This document shows positions 15,935 through 23,496 of a stretch of 64,000 nucleotides of DNA, piece after piece (position 1 is the stretch's first letter; each line of letters starts with the position of its first letter). This stretch comes from Leeia aquatica (GTDB lineage: Bacteria > Pseudomonadota > Gammaproteobacteria > Burkholderiales > Leeiaceae): assembly GCF_012641365.1 (NCBI RefSeq), contig NZ_JABAIM010000002.1:620001-684000 (forward strand). The letters run 5' to 3'. A program made the position numbers and the translations under genes. A model generated the notes under the pieces. The model was not told where the DNA came from. It ran no database searches and worked only from the letters and a program-made list of their open reading frames with translations.

Positions 15935-17995
15935 ATGAAACCGAACTCACATGCTCGGGCACTGCGCCTGCGCTCAAATAATGCCATTGTCATTTACTGT
16001 TGTACCGTGCTCTCCATGAACGTCGCCTTGGCTGCAGGTGGCGGTCTGGCCGAGTATGCCCCCTTTAATGGCGGGACCTATGCCAATTTCCAGGTGATCT
16101 CCCCGGATGGTCGTACTGTTGCTGGATACGCCCGGGACGGCAGCCGGACCGTTGCCGTGCGTTGGACCTCTGCTGGAGGAATGGAAAACCTGGGGTCCAT
16201 GTTTGGCGGCAGCGCCACATCGGTTACCGGGCTTTCCGCTGATGGCAGCGTACTGGTCGGAACCGGCCAGCTTGCACAAAACGCGTTGTCTTACCGTGCC
16301 TATCGCTGGACAAGGGCAACCGGGCCACAAGATCTGGGTACGCTGCCCATGGGGGGCAACAGTCATGCGGCAGCCGTATCCGCCGATGGCAGCATGGTGG
16401 TGGGTGTCGCCTATAACGCTGCAACCTATCAGCGAGGTTTCCTGTGGACGTCCGCACAAGGCATGCAGGATCTCGGCGAGCTGAATGGCGGACATTCCAG
16501 TGCGGCGCTGGCCTTGTCTGCCGATGGCAGTGTCATCGTAGGCCGGGCGGCTGATGGTCATGCCGGTGGCAACGATCGCGCAGTGCGCTGGAGCAATGGC
16601 AGTGGCCCTGTGAGTCTTGGGGTGCTGTCAGGACACCAGAACTCGGTGGCAAACGCCATCTCAGCCGATGGTCAGGTCATTACGGGAACGTCGTATCCAG
16701 GGCCCGGCATTACCGATGCGCGCGCTTTCCGCTGGACCGCCACCGATGGCATGCAGAATCTCGGCACTTTACCAGGAGGCGCTTACTCGCTGGGCCTGGG
16801 CATTTCAGCAGGCGGCAGTACCATCGTGGGTCGCTCAGAGGCCATCAACCTGGGAGCCCTGCGTGCCTTTCGCTGGACCCAGGCCACGGGCATGCAGTCC
16901 GTCGAGCAGTGGCTGGCCGATAATGGTGTCGTGGTGAACTCATTCCAAGGCACACAGGAGGCGCATGCAACCAATCAAGACGGTTCAATCGTGGTTGGTA
17001 GCATGAACAATGGCAATGCCTTCATTGCATGCGTCAGAAGCTGCGGCAATGGGGGTTCCGGCCTGATTGATGTGCAGCAATTCAATGGCTCCCTCTACAG
17101 TGTGGCGCATCAGCAGAACCGGTCTTTGGGTGAGTCTGATCTGGTCATGAACGGCCTGCACAGCCGCCCGACGGCGTTCACCCTCAAGACGGGCCAAGGC
17201 ACCATGTGGGTAGGGGGTGACCTCGGGCGAGCCGAGCGTGTACCCGGCAAGGGCACCGTGGGCAATGGCGAGCTGGGTGTGGCATATGGACTGACGGACA
17301 CACTCATGCTGCGTGCTGCAGTTGGCCGTACCGGTAGCGACATCGACAGCGATGGCGGCTCCAACGTGGAAACCAGCGGTACCTTTGTCTTGCCAGAGCT
17401 GGTGGCCCAGCTGGGTGACAGCCCGTTCCTGTTGAGCGCCAGTGCTTATTACAACAGTGGCAAGGCACGCATCCGCCGCGGTTATCTCAATGCCGGCACG
17501 CCTGAACATGCCGATGGTACGCCGGATGTCAGCAGCAAGGCACTCCGCCTGCGTCTGGACTGGATGGATGCCTACAAGTCAGAACGCCTGTCGTTGACAC
17601 CTTATGCCAGCATGAGCTGGTACCGCAGCCATGTGGATGGTTACACCGAGAAAGGCGGCAACTTTCCGGTGAGCTGGGAGGCCCAGCAGGAAAGGCAAAG
17701 CATCCTGCGGCTGGGGACGGATCTGCGCTATGCGTTGAGTGACAATGTGACCTTGACCGGTTTGCTGGAGCTGGCACACCGCTCACGCCAGAACGGTGAG
17801 GGTGCCCAGGGCCGCATTATTGGTCTGAGCAGCTTCAAGCTCGAAGGCATGGCCTATCCCCGCAGCTGGGTGCGCCTGGGCGTGGGGCTGGATGCCAAAG
17901 TAGGGCCGGGCATTCTGGCTGTCATGCTCAATGCCAATAGCCGCAACAGTGGCAACCGCTGGTGGCTGAATGCCAGCTATCGCATCCCGTTCTGA
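15935..17995 (+). CDS. Autotransporter with HAF-repeat passenger
   Basis: A 686-residue outer-membrane autotransporter. The signal peptide is residues about 1-34 (NNAIVIYCCTVLSMNVALAAG). The passenger (about 38-370) consists of HAF-type repeats of 45-50 residues, each with an SADGSxxVG core (LSADGSVLVG, VSADGSMVVG, LSADGSVIVG, ISADGQVITG, ISAGGSTIVG) followed by a RAFRWT-like strand. The C-terminal beta-barrel translocator (about 420-686) ends in Phe (NASYRIPF), as required for BAM recognition. It is short for the family. The role of the passenger is unknown; adhesion is a guess. Confidence 0.88.
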   Translation: MKPNSHARALRLRSNNAIVIYCCTVLSMNVALAAGGGLAEYAPFNGGTYANFQVISPDGRTVAGYARDGSRTVAVRWTSAGGMENLGSMFGGSATSVTGLSADGSVLVGTGQLAQNALSYRAYRWTRATGPQDLGTLPMGGNSHAAAVSADGSMVVGVAYNAATYQRGFLWTSAQGMQDLGELNGGHSSAALALSADGSVIVGRAADGHAGGNDRAVRWSNGSGPVSLGVLSGHQNSVANAISADGQVITGTSYPGPGITDARAFRWTATDGMQNLGTLPGGAYSLGLGISAGGSTIVGRSEAINLGALRAFRWTQATGMQSVEQWLADNGVVVNSFQGTQEAHATNQDGSIVVGSMNNGNAFIACVRSCGNGGSGLIDVQQFNGSLYSVAHQQNRSLGESDLVMNGLHSRPTAFTLKTGQGTMWVGGDLGRAERVPGKGTVGNGELGVAYGLTDTLMLRAAVGRTGSDIDSDGGSNVETSGTFVLPELVAQLGDSPFLLSASAYYNSGKARIRRGYLNAGTPEHADGTPDVSSKALRLRLDWMDAYKSERLSLTPYASMSWYRSHVDGYTEKGGNFPVSWEAQQERQSILRLGTDLRYALSDNVTLTGLLELAHRSRQNGEGAQGRIIGLSSFKLEGMAYPRSWVRLGVGLDAKVGPGILAVMLNANSRNSGNRWWLNASYRIPF

Positions 17996-18072
17996 TCAGC
18001 TCCGGCGATCATGGAACCTCACAGGCAATGGTCATGTCATAATGCGGACATGCCTTTTCACGGACCTCTGAC

Positions 18073-18657
18073 ATGACCTTGCCCTCCTTGCTCCGCCCCA
18101 CCCTGCTGATCGTGCTGGGCTTGGCTTCCCTTCAATCCATGGCCGCCAGTAGCCCTGCCATGGTAGAGCTCCGCCCCAGTCAGGAAGACCTGGGCTGGAT
18201 GGAAGCTTACACCTGGGGGGGCGGTGCGCGCTATGAGTTTGAAATCAACCGCAAAGCCCAGCCCCTGCCGGCAGGGCTGGCCGGTAGCCAGCCACAGCTG
18301 TTTGTGGGGTGCAGCCAGCAAGCAGCAGGCAGTGCCTGGCAGTTCTACGTCGGGCTCAGTGATCCCGGTGCCTGGATGCAGAAAGACCTCAAGGCCCTGC
18401 GCGCCTTTGAAGCAACCCGTAAGCAGCTGTTCGGTACCGCCGGGAATGTCATCCTGGTAGGTCCGCTAGGTCAGAGCAAGTGGATACCCATCAAACCGGC
18501 TGATTTTGGCCTGAAAGCCACCCCGCTGGATGCCGCCACACTGCAAGCCCTGCGACAGGCGGTCCAGATTCAGGTGGATACCCCGACCCTGCGCATGCAC
18601 ATCCCGGCCAGCGACCTCAACAAGCTGCTGACCAGCATGAAACTGCCCTGCCGCTGA
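18073..18657 (+). CDS. Hypothetical exported protein
   Basis: A 194-residue protein with a clear signal peptide (about 1-25, LLRPTLLIVLGLASLQSMAA with cleavage after AAS) and no further membrane segment, so probably periplasmic. It has two cysteines (FVGCSQQ and the C-terminal LPCR) that could pair. I do not recognise a domain; the body contains WMEAYTWGGGARYEFEINRK and QVDTPTLRMHIPASDLNKLL. It is monocistronic, 78 bp after the autotransporter stop. Confidence 0.7.
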   Translation: MTLPSLLRPTLLIVLGLASLQSMAASSPAMVELRPSQEDLGWMEAYTWGGGARYEFEINRKAQPLPAGLAGSQPQLFVGCSQQAAGSAWQFYVGLSDPGAWMQKDLKALRAFEATRKQLFGTAGNVILVGPLGQSKWIPIKPADFGLKATPLDAATLQALRQAVQIQVDTPTLRMHIPASDLNKLLTSMKLPCR

Positions 18658-18818
18658 GGGACCTTGTCAGATGGCACCGCCATGCGGGGAGTGAGCAAGA
18701 CACCATCCGGCCTCCCCAGCCTGCGGTTCTGCTGCTAGAGTGTCAGGAACAAGCCAAAGCCCCTTGGCAGAACAGATACGCCTCAAGCAATGGACCGCAG
18801 GCAGCATGGACGGGTGAT

Positions 18819-19610
18819 ATGGATTCTCTTGCGCAACGACGCCACACCATCAGGACTTTCTGGGAGGAGCGTGTTCCTTTGGGTATGTTGTCCGGCACAC
18901 CGGACTTCCTGCTGACACAGGTTGAGCAGGCATACCTGCTGGAGCACGTCCCCGCAGGCAGTCGGGTGCTGGAGCTGGGCAGTGGCAGCGGCCACACCCT
19001 GATCCGGCTGGCACAGAAGCGCCAATGCGAATGCGTAGGGCTCGACTATATCCCCGGTATGGTGCAGCTGGCCCAGGCTCAGGTGCAGGCCGTCGGCTTG
19101 TCCGGGCAGGTCCGGATCATGGCACACACCCTGCCCGCCCTGCCAGAGGACTTATCCCCGTTTGATGTGGTGATCTCTAACCGCTGCCTCAACAGTCTGG
19201 TCAGTGCAGAGGAACAACAGCAAGTCATTCAAGGCATCCCCTCGCTCCTGAAACCCGGCGGGCTATTTCTGATGCTGGAAAACACTCTGGATGGCCTGGA
19301 GGCCACCAACCGGATGCGACAGGCAGCGGGTCTGGACAGCATTGAGGAAGCCTGGCACAGCCGCTTCTTCCGGGTCGCCGAGGTGGAAGCCTGGCAGCAG
19401 CCAGGCTTCCGCATTGAGCATTTTGCCCATGTCACCAGCCTGTATTACTTCCTGAGCCGGGTTATCAATGCCAGTCTGTGCGCGCAGACCGGTGAGGCGT
19501 TGGCCTATGACGCACGGATCAACCAGATCGCAGCGGCCTTGCCGCAGCAAGTAGGGGATTTTGGCCCCGTCAAGGCATGGCACTGGCGCAAACAGGGGCA
19601 GACAGCATGA
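18819..19610 (+). CDS. Class I SAM-dependent methyltransferase
   Basis: A 263-residue protein with the Rossmann motifs of class I methyltransferases: motif I VLELGSGSGHTLIRLA, an acidic motif II in CVGLDYIPGM, and DVVISNRCLNSL as motif IV, followed by LKPGGLFLMLENTLDGLEA. The substrate is not evident. It overlaps the formyltransferase-like gene by 4 bp (ATGA), so the two products are made together and may act on one substrate. Confidence 0.85.
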   Translation: MDSLAQRRHTIRTFWEERVPLGMLSGTPDFLLTQVEQAYLLEHVPAGSRVLELGSGSGHTLIRLAQKRQCECVGLDYIPGMVQLAQAQVQAVGLSGQVRIMAHTLPALPEDLSPFDVVISNRCLNSLVSAEEQQQVIQGIPSLLKPGGLFLMLENTLDGLEATNRMRQAAGLDSIEEAWHSRFFRVAEVEAWQQPGFRIEHFAHVTSLYYFLSRVINASLCAQTGEALAYDARINQIAAALPQQVGDFGPVKAWHWRKQGQTA

Positions 19611-20365
19611 GCGAACGTAAAAAGGTATTGGTATTTACGGCCAAATGGATTGGCCTGAAATGCATAGAACACCTGCTGACCCGGTTTCCACAGGATCAGT
19701 ATGTCTTTGTGGTCATGGAGCCGGATGCGGACCTGATCACCCGCTATCTGGGCGAGCATGGTCAACCCTGCTTCCCGCTCAGCCAGGCAACGCTGGACAG
19801 CCTGCATCAGCAATACGCCGATGGCCACTTCGACTTTCTGCTTAATCTGTGGGGCGGGCATATTTTCAAGACCACCACCCTAGCCAAGGCACAGCATAGC
19901 CTGAACATCCACCCGGCTTACCTGCCCTACTGCCGGGGGCGGGACCCGATCGTCTGGGCCATCCGCTACGGCTGGCCAGCCGGGGTGACCTTGCATCAGA
20001 TCGCTGCGGGCGTTGATGAAGGGCCGATCATTCATCGGGAAGAAGTGCCCTACACCTTTCCCATCACTGGCGCGGCGCTGTATGAGCAGGTCGCCGCCCG
20101 AGCCTGGCAGGTATTCTGTGAGCAGTGGCCACGCCTGCGCTCCACCGCATGGTCCGCCATTGATCAACCGGTGCTGCCGGATAACCGGACTTTTCGCCGC
20201 GAAGACCTGCTGCGCGACCGCGTGCTGGATACGCAGACGCAGCCGGAAGCCCTGGATCTGGTCCGACGGCTATTGGCTCACGATTTTGGCGACTATGCGG
20301 CCATTCTCCAGCATGAGGGCAAGCGCTACAGCCTGCATTGCAGCCTGCAGGAGCTGCCGGAATAA
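19607..20365 (+). CDS. Formyltransferase family protein (not methionyl-tRNA formyltransferase)
   Basis: A 252-residue protein with the N10-formyltetrahydrofolate transferase fold. It has the catalytic Asn-His-Asp set in SLNIHPAYLPYCRGRDP and the later GVTLHQIAAGVDEGPII, the segments used by Fmt, ArnA and sugar N-formyltransferases. It lacks the C-terminal OB domain of Fmt and is shorter, so an amino sugar or small-molecule amine is a more likely acceptor than tRNA. It is translationally coupled to the preceding methyltransferase. The upstream in-frame Met at 19577 is rejected in favour of the ATGA overlap. Confidence 0.82.
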   Translation: MSERKKVLVFTAKWIGLKCIEHLLTRFPQDQYVFVVMEPDADLITRYLGEHGQPCFPLSQATLDSLHQQYADGHFDFLLNLWGGHIFKTTTLAKAQHSLNIHPAYLPYCRGRDPIVWAIRYGWPAGVTLHQIAAGVDEGPIIHREEVPYTFPITGAALYEQVAARAWQVFCEQWPRLRSTAWSAIDQPVLPDNRTFRREDLLRDRVLDTQTQPEALDLVRRLLAHDFGDYAAILQHEGKRYSLHCSLQELPE

Positions 20366-20374
20366 GGCCGCAAC

Positions 20375-20404
20375 AAAAAGCCCGCTGCATGCAGCGGGCT
20401 TTTT
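20375..20404. terminator. Bidirectional terminator
   Basis: AAAAAGCCCGCTGC / GCAGCGGGCTTTTT, a 14-bp perfect stem including A and T tracts on both sides. It serves the convergent formyltransferase and gabD units. Confidence 0.9.
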
Positions 20405-20422
20405 GCCGGATACCAGCAGGGC

Positions 20423-21883
20423 TTAACGATCAATGCCGCCCATGCACAGGTACTTGATCTCCACGTAATCCTCAATGCCGTATTTGGAACCTTCACGGCC
20501 CAAACCGGACTGCTTGACCCCGCCGAACGGCGCGGCTTCGTTGGAGATGATGCCAGTGTTCAAACCCACCATACCGTACTCCAGCCCTTCTGACACACGC
20601 CAGATGCGTCCAATGTCGCGGGCGTAGAAGTAGGACGCCAGGCCAAACTCGGTATCGTTGGCGTAGCCCAGTACTTCTTCTTCCGTCTCGAAGCGGAACA
20701 GCGGTGCCAGCGGGCCAAAGGTTTCCTCGCGGGCCACTTTCATGTCGGCGGTCACACCGGTCACCAGCGTCGGCTCAAAGAAGGAGCCGCCCAGTGCGTG
20801 GCGCTTGCCACCGGCCACCACCTTGCCGCCCTTGGCAATGGCGTCGGCAATGTGCTCTTCCACTTTCAGCACCGCATTCTGGTCGATCAGAGGCCCTTGG
20901 GTAATGCCAGCTTCCATGCCATTGCCCACTTGCAGCCGGTTCACCGCTGCAGCGAATTTCTCGGCAAAAGCGTCGTACACCCCAGCCTGCACATAGATAC
21001 GGTTGGCGCAGACGCAGGTCTGGCCGGCGTTGCGGAACTTGGAAATCAGCGCCCCTTCTACCGCCGCATCCAGATCAGCATCGTCGAACACGATGAACGG
21101 GGCGTTGCCCCCCAGCTCCAGCGACACCTTCTTGATGGTGTTCGCGCATTGTGCAGCGAGCTGGCGACCAATCTCGGTCGAACCGGTAAAACTGAATTTC
21201 TTGACGATGTCGCTGCCGGTCAGCTCGCCACCAATGGCCGCAGCCGAACCGGTGACCACGTTGAACACCCCGGCCGGAATACCGGCGCGCTCGGCCAGTA
21301 CCGCAATCGCCAGAGCGGAAAGCGGGGTCTGACTGGCAGGCTTCACCACCATGCTGCAGCCTGCAGCCAGTGCTGGCGCCGCCTTGCGGGTGATCATGGC
21401 ATTGGGGAAGTTCCACGGCGTGACCGCAGCGCACACCCCGATCGGCTGCTTGATCACCACCACCCGCTTGTCGTTCGCCGGTTGCGGGATCACATCACCA
21501 TACAGGCGCTTGGCTTCTTCGGCGTACCACTCGATATAGCTGGCACCGTAGGCGATCTCGCCTTTGGCCTCAGCCAGCGGCTTGCCCTGCTCGGCAGTGA
21601 GCAGCGTGGCCAGATCATCCTGATGGGCCATCATCAGGTCATACCACTTGCGCAGCAGGACCGAACGTTCCTTGGCGGTTTTCTTGCGCCATTGCTTGAA
21701 GGCTTGCTCGGCAGCCTGCAGCGCGCGGCGGGTTTCTGCCACGCCCATCTTTGGCACGGTCGCCAATACTTCGCCGGTGGCTGGATTGGTCACGGCAATG
21801 GTTTCGCCATTATCGGCATCCAGCCACTCGCCATTGATATAGCACTGCTGGCGCAGCAGGCCAGCATCTTTCAGGTTCAGCAT
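20423..21883 (-). CDS. gabD: Succinate-semialdehyde dehydrogenase
   Basis: A 486-residue aldehyde dehydrogenase that oxidises succinate semialdehyde with NAD(P)+. It shows TPWNFPNAMITRKAAPALAAGC, FTGSTEIGRQL, the general base Glu in LELGGNAPFIV, and the nucleophile in GQTCVCANRIYV. The C-terminal KQSGLGREGSKYGIEDYVEIKYLC matches GabD. The start MLNLKDAG has AGGAGC upstream and is preferred over the Met six residues earlier. It is the second gene of a gabT-gabD operon for 4-aminobutyrate use. Confidence 0.95.
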   Translation of the reverse strand: MLNLKDAGLLRQQCYINGEWLDADNGETIAVTNPATGEVLATVPKMGVAETRRALQAAEQAFKQWRKKTAKERSVLLRKWYDLMMAHQDDLATLLTAEQGKPLAEAKGEIAYGASYIEWYAEEAKRLYGDVIPQPANDKRVVVIKQPIGVCAAVTPWNFPNAMITRKAAPALAAGCSMVVKPASQTPLSALAIAVLAERAGIPAGVFNVVTGSAAAIGGELTGSDIVKKFSFTGSTEIGRQLAAQCANTIKKVSLELGGNAPFIVFDDADLDAAVEGALISKFRNAGQTCVCANRIYVQAGVYDAFAEKFAAAVNRLQVGNGMEAGITQGPLIDQNAVLKVEEHIADAIAKGGKVVAGGKRHALGGSFFEPTLVTGVTADMKVAREETFGPLAPLFRFETEEEVLGYANDTEFGLASYFYARDIGRIWRVSEGLEYGMVGLNTGIISNEAAPFGGVKQSGLGREGSKYGIEDYVEIKYLCMGGIDR

Positions 21884-21900
21884 GGAAAGCTCCTGTTGCA

Positions 21901-21920
21901 CGGGGCGCCGCAGCGCCCCG
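21901..21920 (-). other. Hairpin between gabT and gabD
   Basis: CGGGGCGC / GCGCCCCG with a CGCA loop lies between the gabT stop and the gabD ribosome-binding site. On the coding strand it is not followed by T residues, so it is more likely an mRNA stabiliser or partial attenuator than a terminator. Confidence 0.4.
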
Positions 21921-21934
21921 TTTTCAAGTCTGGT

Positions 21935-23209
21935 TTACTGGGCTTCTTGCATGGCCGCTTGCAGGATGGCCAAGCCTTCAGCCAGTACTTCGTCCTGAAT
22001 GGTCAGCGGCATCAGGAAGCGGATCACGTTGGCGTACACACCGCAGGTCAGCAGGATCAGGCCTTTTTCCAGCGCTTTTTGCTGCACGCGCTTGGTGTAA
22101 TCGGCATCCGGTTCATCGGTACCCGGCTTGTTCAGCTCCATGGCGATCATGGCCCCCAGGCCACGCACTTCGGCGATGTGCGGCATGCTGGCTTTGAGCC
22201 CATTCAAGGCTTCCTTCAGCTTGTCGCCCAGGCGGTTGCTGCGCTCCAGCAGCTTTTCCTCTTCGATCACGTCCAGCACGGCGAGCGAAGCCGCCACCGC
22301 CAGCGGGTTACCGGCATAGGTGCCACCCAGGCCGCCCGGGTTCGGCGCATCCATGATCTCGGCCTTGCCGCAGACGGCGGACAGGGTAAAGCCACCGGCC
22401 ATCGACTTGGCCATGGTCATCAGATCCGGCACCACGCCGTAGTGCTCCATGGCAAACATGGTGCCGGTACGGGCAAAGCAGGTCTGCACTTCATCGGCAA
22501 TCAGCAGGATGCCGTGCTGATCGCACAGTGCGCGCAGCTGCTGCATGAAATCCTTGGGCGCCACATAGAAGCCGCCTTCGCCTTGTACCGGCTCCAGAAT
22601 GATGGCAGCCACCCGCTTCGGGTCGACGGAAGACTTGAACAGCTGCTGCAGGGCGTCCAGCGAATCCTGGCTGCTGACGCCATGCAGTTCATTCGGGAAC
22701 GGTGCATGGTAGGTTTCTGCCGGGAACGGGCCGAAACCGGCCTTGTACGGCAACACCTTGCCGGTCAGCGCCATCCCCATCATGGTACGACCATGGAAGG
22801 CCCCGGAGAAGGCGATCACACCGCTACGGCCGGTGGCAAAGCGGGCGATCTTGATGGCGTTTTCCACCGCCTCGGCGCCAGAAGAGAAGAAAGCGGTCTT
22901 TTTGGCGTGCGAACCCGGGGTCAGCGCGTTGATGCGCTCAGCCAGTTCAATATAGGAAGCGTACGGCACCACCTGATAGCAGGTATGGGTGAACTTCTGC
23001 AGCTGGGCCTGCACCGCAGCCACCACCTTGGGGTGGCAATGGCCGGTGTTCAGTACGGCGATCCCACCGGCGAAGTCGATGTAACGTCGACCTTCCACGT
23101 CCCACAATTCAGAGTTCAGCGCACGCTCGGCAAAGAACGGTGCCATCACACCTACCCCGCGTGGGGTAGCCGCGTCCTTGCGCTTGAGCAGGGATTGATT
23201 GTCAGCCAT
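21935..23209 (-). CDS. gabT: 4-aminobutyrate aminotransferase
   Basis: A 424-residue class III PLP aminotransferase. It contains FSSGAEAVENAIKIARFATGR, AFSGAFHGRTMMGMALTG, ILEPVQGEGGFYVAPKDFM, LIADEVQTCFARTG, and the PLP lysine in MAKSMAGGFTLSAVCG. It moves the amino group of GABA to 2-oxoglutarate, and GabD then oxidises the semialdehyde. Related enzymes also accept beta-alanine, which is worth noting because the adjacent metallophore operon appears to consume beta-alanine. The start MADNQSLL follows GGAGACCCG. Confidence 0.93.
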   Translation of the reverse strand: MADNQSLLKRKDAATPRGVGVMAPFFAERALNSELWDVEGRRYIDFAGGIAVLNTGHCHPKVVAAVQAQLQKFTHTCYQVVPYASYIELAERINALTPGSHAKKTAFFSSGAEAVENAIKIARFATGRSGVIAFSGAFHGRTMMGMALTGKVLPYKAGFGPFPAETYHAPFPNELHGVSSQDSLDALQQLFKSSVDPKRVAAIILEPVQGEGGFYVAPKDFMQQLRALCDQHGILLIADEVQTCFARTGTMFAMEHYGVVPDLMTMAKSMAGGFTLSAVCGKAEIMDAPNPGGLGGTYAGNPLAVAASLAVLDVIEEEKLLERSNRLGDKLKEALNGLKASMPHIAEVRGLGAMIAMELNKPGTDEPDADYTKRVQQKALEKGLILLTCGVYANVIRFLMPLTIQDEVLAEGLAILQAAMQEAQ

Positions 23210-23248
23210 GTCGGGTCTCCATCCGTTAGACCGCCCCACGGGCGGGTG

Positions 23249-23366
23249 TTTAATATTTAACGACAGAAAGATAGCAGGATTTTAAACATTTCACCAGTAT
23301 TCTGCCTTGATAAGTTTAACATTCCAGTAAGGCTGCGTAAAAACTGCCTTTGACGTGTTTAATTTA
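23249..23366. promoter_or_regulatory. AT-rich upstream region of gabT with repeated TTTAA motifs
   Basis: TTTAATATT (23249), TTTAAACATT (23281), TTTAACATT (23315) and TTTAATTTA (23358) recur on the plus strand within 120 bp that is otherwise much richer in A+T than the coding DNA. They may be regulator sites for gabTD or for the opposite NRPS operon. No clear -10/-35 pair could be fixed. Confidence 0.3.
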
Positions 23367-23431
23367 AAGAACAACTATCACAGGGTGGGCGCCGGCTCAC
23401 CTTTGCGAAACGGGCAGCATGACAAATTTCA

Positions 23432-23450
23432 AATGAGATTGACTATCAAT
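23432..23450 (+). promoter_or_regulatory. Fur-box-like site upstream of the NRPS-B operon
   Basis: AATGAGATTGACTATCAAT matches the Fur-type pattern AATGATAATGATTATCATT at about 15 of 19 positions and contains the palindrome ATTGA-CTA-TCAAT. It lies 47 bp before the NRPS-B start. Three further Fur-like sites occur at the other starts of the cluster. Confidence 0.6.
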
Positions 23451-23496
23451 TACATTTAAAAGACCATCACCCGTCATCCAGAACCTTTGCAAGCTC

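Noticed and set aside
15935-17100. Tandem DNA repeat array in the autotransporter gene
   Set aside because: The SADGSxxVG units are degenerate protein repeats with divergent DNA, not near-identical DNA repeats, so recent slippage is not indicated.
21901-21920. Terminator between gabT and gabD
   Set aside because: The hairpin is strong, but on the gab coding strand it is followed by TGCAAC rather than a T-tract, so readthrough into gabD is expected.
20798-23260. An 820-codon open frame on the plus strand
   Set aside because: It is antisense to gabD and gabT, both of which match their families from end to end. Long antisense frames are expected in GC-rich DNA, and the translation has no recognisable domain.
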